Positions 28,413-36,641 of a stretch of DNA of 64,000 nt are shown here, piece after piece. The notes beneath the pieces were generated by a model. It had not been told where the DNA came from and ran no database searches. It saw only the letters and a program-made list of their open reading frames with translations. Numbering within the stretch: the first letter of the stretch is position 1; each line of letters begins with the position of its first letter. The translations under genes were made by a program, and so were the position numbers. Source of the stretch: JADKBO01 sp965230345 (lineage in GTDB: Bacteria; Bacteroidota; Bacteroidia; Chitinophagales; Saprospiraceae); the NCBI GenBank assembly GCA_965230345.1, contig CBDDKR010000001.1, forward strand, positions 1,076,039 to 1,140,038. Direction: 5' to 3'.

Positions 28413-28757
28413 ATGCCACGGTCAGTAAATCACGTAGCCTCCAGAAGAAGGAGAAAAAAAATTATGAAACTTGCCAGAGGTTACTTTGGTGCAAGAAAAA
28501 ATGTTTGGACAGTTGCAAAAAATGCGGTTGAAAAAGGATTAAGTTATGCTTATATTCACCGTAGAGAAAAGAAAAGAGCGTTCAGAAGACTCTGGATTAC
28601 CAGAATTAATGCTGCTACTAGAATGCACGGATTATCTTACTCAAAATTCATGCACGGTCTTAAAACCAACGAAATAGATTTGAATAGAAAAGTGCTTGCT
28701 GATTTAGCAATGAATCATCCAGCAGCCTTCGAAGCTTTGGTTAACAAAGTAAAATAA
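28413..28757 (+). CDS. rplT: 50S ribosomal protein L20
   Basis: A 114-residue L20, an early-assembling 23S rRNA-binding protein. The hallmark segments SRRRRKKIMKLARGYFGARK, RREKKRAFRRLWITRINAA and HGLKTNEIDLNRKVLADLA are all present and the length is standard. In many bacteria L20 represses its own operon by binding the leader; the 74-base L35-L20 gap contains no obvious structure of that type. It ends 3 bases before a strong intrinsic terminator. Confidence 0.98.
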   Translation: MPRSVNHVASRRRRKKIMKLARGYFGARKNVWTVAKNAVEKGLSYAYIHRREKKRAFRRLWITRINAATRMHGLSYSKFMHGLKTNEIDLNRKVLADLAMNHPAAFEALVNKVK

Positions 28758-28760
28758 AAC

Positions 28761-28794
28761 AAAAAAAGGAAGTCCATCGGACTTCCTTTTTTTA
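28761..28794 (+). terminator. intrinsic terminator after rplT
   Basis: AAAGGAAGTCC-ATC-GGACTTCCTTT forms an uninterrupted stem with a 3-base loop, preceded by an A tract and followed by a T run, so it can act in both directions. It also serves the converging minus-strand gene. Confidence 0.9.
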
Positions 28795-28812
28795 TGCCTA
28801 ATAGTTAAATAA

Positions 28813-29322
28813 TTACTTCTTCTGATCAACCTCATCCAAGGATTCCTTTAAGTCACTTCCTAATTCATTAAGAACATCAAGGATTCCATCTAATCCCTTT
28901 TTAAGGTCGTCTTTAAACAATTCTTTCATAAGTTGGAATGCATCTCCACTATTGTTTAATAAATCCTCGATATCTTGATTAAACTCATCTGATAGCGTAT
29001 TTTTTGCCTCAGAATATGCTTTTTCTAAATCACCATCATATCTATTGACATAATATTTAATGGTGTTGCTCCAGAACTCTTTCTTTTCTTCTTTAGACAT
29101 CTTTTCTCTGAAATCAGGATAACATCTATTTGCAAAATCCTTAAATCGTTCATCATATGATGCCCAATTCTTATGCTCAGACTCATTTAATGTTTTGATT
29201 TCTTTAACAAAATCATCATAAGACGAAAGAAAAGATTCTTTGGTCGGACAATTCATCACATTACAGGAAACCATGCTGAAGATGAGTGCCAATAGTAGTA
29301 AAGTATTTTTAGTTTTTAACAT
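28813..29322 (-). CDS. small lipoprotein, function unknown
   Basis: The 169-residue product starts with a lipoprotein signal (LLLLALIFSMVSC, lipidated Cys at residue 20). The mature part is highly charged and helical (KEEKKEFWSNTIKYYVNRY and SDEFNQDIEDLLN), without a family I can name. The frame is open further upstream to 29,502, but that extension lacks a signal peptide and would run across the uppS start, so the ATG at 29,320-29,322 is preferred. The helical, acidic character recalls periplasmic chaperone-like or secreted alpha-helical proteins; this is weak inference. Confidence 0.7.
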   Translation of the reverse strand: MLKTKNTLLLLALIFSMVSCNVMNCPTKESFLSSYDDFVKEIKTLNESEHKNWASYDERFKDFANRCYPDFREKMSKEEKKEFWSNTIKYYVNRYDGDLEKAYSEAKNTLSDEFNQDIEDLLNNSGDAFQLMKELFKDDLKKGLDGILDVLNELGSDLKESLDEVDQKK

Positions 29323-29393
29323 ACAATTGTAATTTATTTGATTCAATAGATATTCCAAAAATGGAAGTCTATCCTTAATAACCAATGATTTTT

Positions 29394-29401
29394 TATTTTT
29401 G
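29394..29401 (+). promoter_or_regulatory. candidate -7 box for uppS
   Basis: TATTTTTG matches TAnnTTTG, 30 bases before the uppS start. No clear -33 element is seen. Confidence 0.4.
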
Positions 29402-29431
29402 TGCCATGACATATAAGAATAGGTAGAATAT

Positions 29432-30181
29432 ATGGACAAAAATACTTCAGAAATCGACAAAACAAAAATGCCTAAACACATCGCTGTAATTATGGATGGC
29501 AATGGACGTTGGGCAAAATCAAAAGGGAAACCAAGAGTGTTTGGTCATCAGAATGGTGTTAAAGCTGTTCGAAATATAGCTAAGGCTGCAGCTGAATTGG
29601 GTGTTAAACATTTAACTCTATATGCCTTTTCTACTGAAAATTGGAACAGACCAGCATTGGAAGTGAATGCATTGATGTCATTACTCGTAATGACCCTTCA
29701 AAAAGAGGTTAAAACACTCAATGATAACAATATTAAACTCAACGCAATTGGAGACTTGAAACATTTACCTGATAAAAGTTATAAAGCGTTAAGGAAAGCT
29801 ATTAAAGATACGGAATCAAATACCGCCATGACTTTGCATATTGCACTTAATTATAGTGCAAGGTGGGAAATTACTAAAGCAGCGAAGAACATAGGGTCAG
29901 ATATTGCACTAGGTAAAATTTCTCCCGATCAAATTGACTCAAATCTTTTTGAACAATACTTAGAGACTACAGATATTCCTGACCCCGAATTATTGATTAG
30001 AACAAGTGGAGAGTTGAGAATCTCTAATTATCTTTTGTGGCAAATAGCTTATAGTGAATTGTATTTCACGGATGTGTTGTGGCCTGATTTCGAAAAGCAA
30101 CATTTGGAGGAAGCAATACGATCATATCAATCTCGAGAGCGAAGATTTGGTAAAACTAGTGAACAAATAAGTGGAAGCTAA
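29432..30181 (+). CDS. uppS: undecaprenyl diphosphate synthase
   Basis: A 249-residue cis-prenyltransferase that makes the C55 lipid carrier for peptidoglycan and surface glycans. The phosphate-binding P-loop HIAVIMDGNGRWAK carries the catalytic Asp22. LTLYAFSTENWNRP, the LHIALNYSARWEI region and RTSGELRISNYLLWQIAYSEL complete the family pattern. The E.coli-type length and motifs are normal. It is followed by bamA and ompH on the same strand, a conserved envelope-biogenesis order in Bacteroidota, here with gaps of about 160 and 185 bases. Confidence 0.96.
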   Translation: MDKNTSEIDKTKMPKHIAVIMDGNGRWAKSKGKPRVFGHQNGVKAVRNIAKAAAELGVKHLTLYAFSTENWNRPALEVNALMSLLVMTLQKEVKTLNDNNIKLNAIGDLKHLPDKSYKALRKAIKDTESNTAMTLHIALNYSARWEITKAAKNIGSDIALGKISPDQIDSNLFEQYLETTDIPDPELLIRTSGELRISNYLLWQIAYSELYFTDVLWPDFEKQHLEEAIRSYQSRERRFGKTSEQISGS

Positions 30182-30340
30182 GTTTTAACAAATCGTTAAA
30201 AAAGGTTTGTAGACTAAATACATTTGTAATCAATCGTTAAGAGATTGTTGTAATAACACACAAATTATAATAGATAACTTTAAGAATTCATGATATTTAG
30301 CTACTATTGCAGCCGCAAAATATCTTTATACACTGACCAT

Positions 30341-32962
30341 ATGATTTTTAATTATAAAGTACTTTTTAGTTTAGGGTTAATTTTTGTTTGTTTTTTGAAT
30401 TCCAATGCCCAAACAGAGCAGAATGTTTATGACTATTCTGAGCGAAATAAGTATGAAATTGGTGGAATTAATATTGTTGGCGCGGAAAACAGAGATCGTA
30501 ATGCGATAAAATCCATCGCTGGGTTAAGAGAAGGAAATACCATAAATATTCCCAGTACGGAGACGTCGAAGGCTATAAAATCTTTAATGAGGTTAAGGTT
30601 ATTTGAAGATGTTCAAATACATATCGATAGTATTGTAGACGATGAGATTGTGTTTATAACACTTAATTTGATTGAACGTCCTACTCTATCTAGGTATACT
30701 TATAAAGGTGTTAAAAAATCAATTCACGATGATTTAAATGATATTGTAAACAATATTATTTCTAAGGAAGGAATTGTGACTGATGACCAGAAAGATTTGG
30801 TTCGATTAAAACTTGAAGAGTATTTCATCGAAAAAGGTAGGTTGGATGCTAAAGTTAAAGTAAATGAAAAGAAGGATCCACGAAGAGAAAATTCGATTAT
30901 TCTTGAATTTGATATTGATAGAGGTCCAAGAATTAAGGTCAAAAACATAACGTTTACAGGTAATGATAAGTTCTCGGATAGAAGACTTAGGAAGAAGATG
31001 AAAAATACAAAGAGGCGGTGGACGTTATTTAGAAAATCTAAATACATACAAAAGGAGTACGAAGAGGATAAAGAGAGTCTGCTTGCGTATTATAATAAAC
31101 ATGGCTTTAAGAATGCTAGAATATTAGGAGATACTATTTATAGGAATTCTAAAGGGGATGTCGTCGTTGATATCAAAGTACACGAGGGACAAGTATTTCA
31201 TTTTAGAAATATAACTTGGAAAGGAAATTCCTTGTATTCAGATAATCGACTTAATGCAATTTTGGGTATAAATAAAGGTGATGTTTACAACCCTGAATTA
31301 ATGGAAACAAGACTGCGTTTTTCTCAAGATGGAAGAGATGTTTCATCATTGTATTTGGACGACGGTTATTTGGGATTTCAAGTTGACCCTGTGGAAATTG
31401 CCATTATCAATGATTCCATTGATATAGAAATGCGTATATATGAAGGGCCACAGTTTACGATTGATCAAGTTATTATTAATGGTAATGATCGTACTCATGA
31501 ACATGTGATAAGAAGAGAGTTAAGAACTAGACCTGGTCAGAAATTTTCGAGATCAGAAATAATCAGATCACAAAGGGAAATCATTAATTTGGGATACTTT
31601 AATCCAGAAAGCCTGGGATTAGAGACACCTGTAAATCAATCGAGAGGAACCGTTGATATAATTTATAATCTGGAAGAAAGACCTGCTGACCAATTGGAAC
31701 TTTCTGCTGGTTATGGAGGATTTAGTGGATTGATTGGAACACTTGGTGTAACCTTTAATAATTTCTCTTTGGCTAATGTTAGAGACAGAAGTACTTGGTC
31801 TCCCCTTCCACAAGGAGATGGACAAAAATTATCTTTAAGATTACAATCAAATAGTAGGTTCTTTAGATCATATAATATTTCATTTACTGAACCATGGTTA
31901 GGTGGAAATAAACCAAGATCACTTACCGTTGGAGCTGTTGCCTCGTCATTTGATTATTCTTCTTTAGGAACTGGAAAATTCTCTATCACTAGAGTATTTG
32001 CAGGTTTAGGAAGTCAATTAAAATGGCCTGATGACTTCTTTTCGTCTTCTACTACGTTAAACATTGAGTCGATCAGACTAGATGAATATCAAAATTCTAG
32101 TTTTGCCGTAAGGGAAGGTGGTCAGTTTATCCAGATTACAGATGGTAATTTTAAGAATTTCTCTATCCAACAAACTTTTGCTCGGTCATCGATCAATGAT
32201 CCTCTATTCCCAAGAAGTGGGTCAAGAATTTCGTTGACTATGAAATTCACCCCGCCATATTCATTGTTTAGAGGCGATACTGATTACAGTTTGACGGACG
32301 AAGAAATTGGAAATCTAAAAGTGAAGCTACAAGAAGAAAGAGGACCTGCAGTTCCAGTAACTGACTCTGAATTGTATGCTGCTGCTAAAGGAATTGAATT
32401 AGGTAGAAAATTTGAATGGTTGGAATACCATAAATGGAATTTTAATTCTGAATGGTATTTTAATCTTGTGGATAAACTGGTTTTAATGGCTCAGGCAAAG
32501 ATGGGATTTGTGGGTTACTACAACCAAGAATTAGGAACAACGCCATTTGAAAGGTTCGAAATTGGGGGTGATGGTTTAACCAATCAGAACAATCAAATTC
32601 AAGGACGTGATATTTTGGCTCTAAGAGGATATGATGTTGCTGATATTGAAGCAAACAGAGAAGGTGGAGGTACTATTTTCAATAAGTACACATTGGAACT
32701 AAGATACCCTCTTTCACTTAATCCGAATTCGACGATATATGCAACAGCCTTTATGCAAGGAGGAAATGCTTGGGGAAGATTTAGAGACTTTAATCCATTC
32801 GATGTTAAGAAGTCAGCAGGAATGGGGTTAAGGGTTTTCCTACCTATGTTTGGTCTTCTTGGGTTTGACTATGGATTTGGTTTTGATAAAGTACGGGCTC
32901 CTGGTAGCAGTATTACCGATTATGCTAAATTTAGTATTATTATTGGTTTTGAACCTGAATAG
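30341..32962 (+). CDS. bamA: outer-membrane assembly factor BamA
   Basis: BamA inserts beta-barrel proteins into the outer membrane. The preferred start gives 873 residues and a proper signal peptide (KVLFSLGLIFVCFLNSNAQ); an upstream ATG at 30,290 adds 17 residues that do not look like a signal. POTRA repeats run to about residue 415, with recognisable KVKNITFTGNDKFSDRRLRK and RNITWKGNSLYSD starts. The Omp85 barrel follows, with SAGYGGFSGLIGTLGV, SFTEPWLGGNKPRSL and the ILALRGYD loop that corresponds to the conserved VRGF/Y motif. An insertion of about 50 residues before the last strands is rich in charge. It lies between uppS and ompH. Confidence 0.94.
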   Translation: MIFNYKVLFSLGLIFVCFLNSNAQTEQNVYDYSERNKYEIGGINIVGAENRDRNAIKSIAGLREGNTINIPSTETSKAIKSLMRLRLFEDVQIHIDSIVDDEIVFITLNLIERPTLSRYTYKGVKKSIHDDLNDIVNNIISKEGIVTDDQKDLVRLKLEEYFIEKGRLDAKVKVNEKKDPRRENSIILEFDIDRGPRIKVKNITFTGNDKFSDRRLRKKMKNTKRRWTLFRKSKYIQKEYEEDKESLLAYYNKHGFKNARILGDTIYRNSKGDVVVDIKVHEGQVFHFRNITWKGNSLYSDNRLNAILGINKGDVYNPELMETRLRFSQDGRDVSSLYLDDGYLGFQVDPVEIAIINDSIDIEMRIYEGPQFTIDQVIINGNDRTHEHVIRRELRTRPGQKFSRSEIIRSQREIINLGYFNPESLGLETPVNQSRGTVDIIYNLEERPADQLELSAGYGGFSGLIGTLGVTFNNFSLANVRDRSTWSPLPQGDGQKLSLRLQSNSRFFRSYNISFTEPWLGGNKPRSLTVGAVASSFDYSSLGTGKFSITRVFAGLGSQLKWPDDFFSSSTTLNIESIRLDEYQNSSFAVREGGQFIQITDGNFKNFSIQQTFARSSINDPLFPRSGSRISLTMKFTPPYSLFRGDTDYSLTDEEIGNLKVKLQEERGPAVPVTDSELYAAAKGIELGRKFEWLEYHKWNFNSEWYFNLVDKLVLMAQAKMGFVGYYNQELGTTPFERFEIGGDGLTNQNNQIQGRDILALRGYDVADIEANREGGGTIFNKYTLELRYPLSLNPNSTIYATAFMQGGNAWGRFRDFNPFDVKKSAGMGLRVFLPMFGLLGFDYGFGFDKVRAPGSSITDYAKFSIIIGFEPE

Positions 32963-33019
32963 TCTTTATAAATAGGCGATTAACTTATTAAGATATGGTA
33001 TACAATTGATTCACTTGAT

Positions 33020-33027
33020 TATATTTG
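33020..33027 (+). promoter_or_regulatory. candidate -7 box upstream of ompH
   Basis: TATATTTG matches the Bacteroidota -7 consensus. It lies 120 bases before the ompH start, implying a long 5' leader; the -33 region is not convincing. Confidence 0.4.
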
Positions 33028-33147
33028 CGCGATTAACGGAACAATAGTTAAAATTGCGTTAAGCTTCAAGCGAAATGCTAACAATATAGAAGGATAACGT
33101 CTTAAAATTAAACACTTATAATTAAGTCAACATTCAAATTTTTGTAA

Positions 33148-33651
33148 ATGAAAAATCTATTAATTCTTATACTGGTTGCATCGACAACTTTTTTATCTGC
33201 CCAAACTGCCAAATTTGGATATGTAAATTCACAGGAATTACTTGCTGAAATGCCTGAAATTAAAGAAGCCGATTCAGAATTAGAAACATATCAAAAACAA
33301 TTGATTTCTAAAGGACAGGATATGGTGAAAACTTTAGAAGCTGAATACAAAGATTATGTAGAAAGTGCTCAAAAAGGATTGTTGTCACAAGTTCAAATTC
33401 AACAAACAGAAACTCAACTAGCTACAAAACAGCAAGAGATTCAGGCATATGAACAAGAAGTGCAACAAAAGATTATTGAGAAGAGAGAAACTCTATATAA
33501 GCCAATCTTAGACAAGGTGAAAATGGCAATTGAAAGTTATGGTAAGGCTAATGGTTATACAATGATTTTTGATACCAGTTCGGGAACACTTCTACATGCT
33601 GAAGAATCTGATAATTTATTGGATTCTATTAAGCAGGAATTAAGCAAATAA
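33148..33651 (+). CDS. OmpH/Skp periplasmic chaperone
   Basis: A 167-residue Skp/OmpH-type chaperone with a signal peptide (LLILILVASTTFLSAQ). KFGYVNSQELLAEMPEIKEA marks the start of the mature protein, followed by a long Gln/Glu-rich coiled-coil arm and the C-terminal VKMAIESYGKANGYTMIFD strand region that closes the body of the trimer. It carries unfolded outer-membrane proteins to the BAM complex, matching its place after bamA. A hairpin with a T run follows the stop (33,675-33,705). Confidence 0.93.
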   Translation: MKNLLILILVASTTFLSAQTAKFGYVNSQELLAEMPEIKEADSELETYQKQLISKGQDMVKTLEAEYKDYVESAQKGLLSQVQIQQTETQLATKQQEIQAYEQEVQQKIIEKRETLYKPILDKVKMAIESYGKANGYTMIFDTSSGTLLHAEESDNLLDSIKQELSK

Positions 33652-33674
33652 ACAAACGTTTGTTATAAATTAAT

Positions 33675-33705
33675 GAAAGCTTGGCATTTGTCAAGCTTTT
33701 TTTGT
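33675..33705 (+). terminator. likely terminator after ompH
   Basis: AAAGCTTGgcatttgtCAAGCTTTTTTTG: a 7-bp stem (AAGCTTG/CAAGCTT) with an 8-base loop and T run, about 25 bases after the ompH stop. Confidence 0.75.
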
Positions 33706-33734
33706 TGATTTAGAATCTAATATTTAAAATTAAC

Positions 33735-34709
33735 ATGAAGATTGCGGATATTGACTTGGGAGACTTTCCACTCTTATTAGCACCTATGGAAGATGTGAGT
33801 GATCCTCCATTTAGAGCACTTTGTAAAGCGCAAGGCTGTGATATGATGTATACTGAGTTTATATCGGTAGAAGGATTAATCAGAGATGCTGCCAAAAGTG
33901 TACAAAAATTGGACATATATCCAGAGGAGCGTCCAATAGGAGTACAAATTTTTGGAGCTGATATTGATTCCATGACTAGAGCTGCAGAAATAGTAGAGGA
34001 AGCTCGGCCAGAAGTATTGGACATCAATTACGGTTGTCCCGTTAAAAAGGTTGTTTGTAAAATGGCCGGTGCTGGTATACTACAAGACATTCCGAAGATG
34101 GTTAAACTTACGGAATCGATTGTAAAGAGTACCGATCTTCCTGTGACTGTTAAAACTAGGCTTGGTTGGGATGACGGTTCTAAACATATCGTAGAAGTAG
34201 CCGAACGATTACAAGATGTAGGTATAAAAGCAATTAGTATTCATGGGCGTACTAGAAAGCAAATGTATAAGGGAGAAGCCGATTGGTCTTTGATAGCTGA
34301 GGTTAAGAATAATCAAAGAATGAATATACCTGTAATTGGAAATGGTGATATAGATAGTCCACAAAAAGCTGTTGAGTATAAAAATAGATATGGAGTAGAT
34401 GGAATAATGATAGGTAGAGCTAGTATTGGCAACCCTTGGATATTTAGAGAAATTAAACACTATGTAAAAACTGGTGAAACCTTACCACCACCAACTATAG
34501 AAGAGCGTATTAATGCTGCCAAGCAACATTTGTCTCATAGCATCGAATGGAAAGGTAAAACGTTGGGTGTTCTTGAAATGCGAAGACACTATACCAATTA
34601 CTTTAGAGGTTACCCCAATATAAAAACCTACAGATCAAAATTGGTAACTGAAAGTGAACCTGAAGTTTTGTTTGAAATTTTGGATGAAATTGGAATTAGA
34701 TACTCTTGA
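33735..34709 (+). CDS. dusB: tRNA-dihydrouridine synthase
   Basis: A 324-residue FMN-dependent enzyme that reduces uridines in the tRNA D-arm. LLAPMEDVSDPPFRALCKAQG opens the TIM barrel. DINYGCPVKKVV contains the catalytic Cys, followed by VKTRLGWDD, SIHGRTRKQMYKG, GNGDIDSP and GIMIGRASIGNPWIF for FMN phosphate binding. The C-terminal helical domain contains MRRHYTNYFRGYP, as in DusB-type enzymes. It lies 84 bases after ompH beyond a terminator, so it is probably transcribed on its own. Confidence 0.93.
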   Translation: MKIADIDLGDFPLLLAPMEDVSDPPFRALCKAQGCDMMYTEFISVEGLIRDAAKSVQKLDIYPEERPIGVQIFGADIDSMTRAAEIVEEARPEVLDINYGCPVKKVVCKMAGAGILQDIPKMVKLTESIVKSTDLPVTVKTRLGWDDGSKHIVEVAERLQDVGIKAISIHGRTRKQMYKGEADWSLIAEVKNNQRMNIPVIGNGDIDSPQKAVEYKNRYGVDGIMIGRASIGNPWIFREIKHYVKTGETLPPPTIEERINAAKQHLSHSIEWKGKTLGVLEMRRHYTNYFRGYPNIKTYRSKLVTESEPEVLFEILDEIGIRYS

Positions 34710-34756
34710 TTGTTGTTTTCTAATTAGAATTCTCGTAATAATAAATTAACAGGGCA

Positions 34757-34790
34757 TTGATATTCAATTAATCGAAACTATATACCTTTG
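34757..34790 (+). promoter_or_regulatory. candidate promoter of the PhoB/PhoR-like pair
   Basis: TTG at 34,757-34,759 and TACCTTTG at 34,783-34,790, 23 bases apart, both fit the Bacteroidota -33/-7 pattern. The -7 box lies 36 bases before the regulator ATG. Confidence 0.6.
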
Positions 34791-34826
34791 AGAATTATTT
34801 TATAATTATCAACACCATTTTACATA

Positions 34827-35513
34827 ATGCAGGATGTTAAAGTACTTATCGTAGACGATGAAGAGGATATCGTAGAATTTCTTCAGTATAACTTGGAAAA
34901 AGAAGGTTATAAGACCTACACTGCAAACGATGGCAAAGAAGCCATAAAAATTGCAAAGAAGACAGATCCACATTTGATTATCCTTGATATTATGATGCCA
35001 GAAATGGATGGAATTGAGGTATGTGAAAAACTGAGAAGTATTGAAGATTTTAAAGATACTTTGATCGCTTTTTTAACGGCTAGAGGTGAGACATATACAC
35101 AGATTTCAGCTCTTGAAAGTGGTGGAGATGACTTCATAAACAAACCAATTAAGCCCAAAGTTTTAGCTGCAAGAGTGAAAGCTCTGCTAAGGCGTCATAA
35201 ATCTCTAAATGCGTTAGATCAAGAAGAAAATACCAAGACTTTAGGAGATATTACTATTGATTATGAAAAGTTTGTTGTAATTAAAGACAACAAAGAAATC
35301 TCTTTAGCTAAAAAGGAGTTTGAATTACTTGCATTGTTGGCTTCGAAGCCTGGTAAAGTTTATAAGAGGGAGAAAATCATGAAGAAGGTTTGGGGACAAA
35401 CCGTGATTGTAGGTGATCGAACCATAGATGTACACATAAGAAAACTTAGAGAAAAAATTGGTGACAAGTACATTTCGACAATGAAAGGTGTTGGTTACAA
35501 ATTTGAATATTAG
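34827..35513 (+). CDS. PhoB-like response regulator
   Basis: A 228-residue OmpR/PhoB-family regulator. The receiver has VDDEED, phosphoacceptor Asp54 in LIILDIMMPEMDG, the Thr in FLTARGE and the Lys in NKPIKP. The winged helix has KEFELLALLASKPGKV, VWGQTVIVGDRTIDVHI and GVGYKFEY at the end. Its stop overlaps the kinase start by 1 base (TAGTG), so translation is coupled. The pair resembles PhoB/PhoR by arrangement and overall sequence, but the signal it senses cannot be read from the sequence. Confidence 0.94.
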   Translation: MQDVKVLIVDDEEDIVEFLQYNLEKEGYKTYTANDGKEAIKIAKKTDPHLIILDIMMPEMDGIEVCEKLRSIEDFKDTLIAFLTARGETYTQISALESGGDDFINKPIKPKVLAARVKALLRRHKSLNALDQEENTKTLGDITIDYEKFVVIKDNKEISLAKKEFELLALLASKPGKVYKREKIMKKVWGQTVIVGDRTIDVHIRKLREKIGDKYISTMKGVGYKFEY

Positions 35514-36562
35514 TGTTTAAGAACCTTACGATAAAAGCGCTTACATTTTACATTACTGCTGTAATTACGGTAGTTAATGTAGGATTGTTTTTGCTCTTTA
35601 TTCTAGGTGAAGAACATTTTAAATCCAGGTTATGGACAATAGTAATCATCATCTTCATTGCTATTGTTAACTATATTTTTGTATTAAATTTATTAGAGAA
35701 ATCGATCTTTAAAAAGATTAAGGTCATTTACAAGAATATCAGTGCTTCAAAATTATCCAAAAGAAAGAAGCAGGAATTGGATATGAATAGCCGTACCCTT
35801 GAACAAGTGAGAAGTGATGTCGATTCTTGGGCAAAATCTGCAGAAGATGAGATTAAAAATCTAAAGACACTTGAGAATTACCGAAAGGATTTTGTAGGTA
35901 ATGTTTCCCATGAATTAAAAACACCTCTATTTAGTATTCAAGGATATTTGCATACATTATTGGATGGTGCTATTCATGACGACAAGATCAATATTAAATA
36001 CCTACAAAGGGCTGCTAGTAATGTAGATCGCTTGCAAACGATTGTTGATGATCTTGAAATGATTAATAAACTAGAATCTAGCAGTAGTTCCCTAGCGAAG
36101 TCGATTTTTGATATCGAAGAGCTGATTCAAGAGGTTTTTGAAGACCTTACAATGATGGCTGAAAAGAAGGATATAACACTAAGCATAAAAAAAGATAGTG
36201 CTAAGGGGTTGAGAGTGATGGCTGACCGTGAAGGCATTAGACAGGTCCTGAATAATCTAATCGTCAATTCCATAAAATATGGTAAAGAAAACGGCAAAAC
36301 CAAGGTTAGCTTTTACAATATGGATAGACAAGTTCTTATAGAAGTTACGGATAATGGTCCTGGTATAGAAAAGAAACACTTGAAGCATTTGTTTGATCGA
36401 TTTTATAGGGTTGAACTAAGCCGATCAAGAAAAATTGGAGGATCGGGATTAGGTTTGTCCATTGTTAAGCATATTATAGAAGCACACAAGCAAAGTATAA
36501 ATGTTAGAAGTACACCGAATGTTGGTAGTACATTTGGGTTTACACTTGAGAAAGCCATCTAA
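35513..36562 (+). CDS. PhoR-like sensor histidine kinase
   Basis: A 349-residue kinase with two membrane helices (about 9-31 and 41-60) separated by only about 10 residues, so no real periplasmic sensor domain. A HAMP-like linker and the DHp helix with His133 (VGNVSHELKTPLFSI) follow, then N box (NNLIVNSIKYG), DNGPGI, FDRFYRVE and GSGLGLSIV. The start codon is GTG, overlapping the regulator stop. The lack of a periplasmic domain, shared with PhoR relatives, suggests it senses a membrane partner such as a transporter. Confidence 0.93.
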   Translation: MFKNLTIKALTFYITAVITVVNVGLFLLFILGEEHFKSRLWTIVIIIFIAIVNYIFVLNLLEKSIFKKIKVIYKNISASKLSKRKKQELDMNSRTLEQVRSDVDSWAKSAEDEIKNLKTLENYRKDFVGNVSHELKTPLFSIQGYLHTLLDGAIHDDKINIKYLQRAASNVDRLQTIVDDLEMINKLESSSSSLAKSIFDIEELIQEVFEDLTMMAEKKDITLSIKKDSAKGLRVMADREGIRQVLNNLIVNSIKYGKENGKTKVSFYNMDRQVLIEVTDNGPGIEKKHLKHLFDRFYRVELSRSRKIGGSGLGLSIVKHIIEAHKQSINVRSTPNVGSTFGFTLEKAI

Positions 36563-36629
36563 GATGACTCTGAGGTTATCAGTTTGAAATATTATCATTT
36601 TATTTAATACATGATTAATATCATAAACG

Positions 36630-36637
36630 TAACTTTG
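36630..36637 (+). promoter_or_regulatory. -7 box abutting the transporter start
   Basis: TAACTTTG matches TAnnTTTG and ends only 4 bases before the ATG of the AspT-type gene, so transcription would start at or beside the start codon, giving a leaderless message. Confidence 0.5.
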
Positions 36638-36641
36638 CACT

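Noticed and set aside
29323..29502. N-terminal extension of the minus-strand lipoprotein frame
   Set aside because: It would cross the uppS start and put a lipoprotein signal inside the protein; the start at 29,322 is better.
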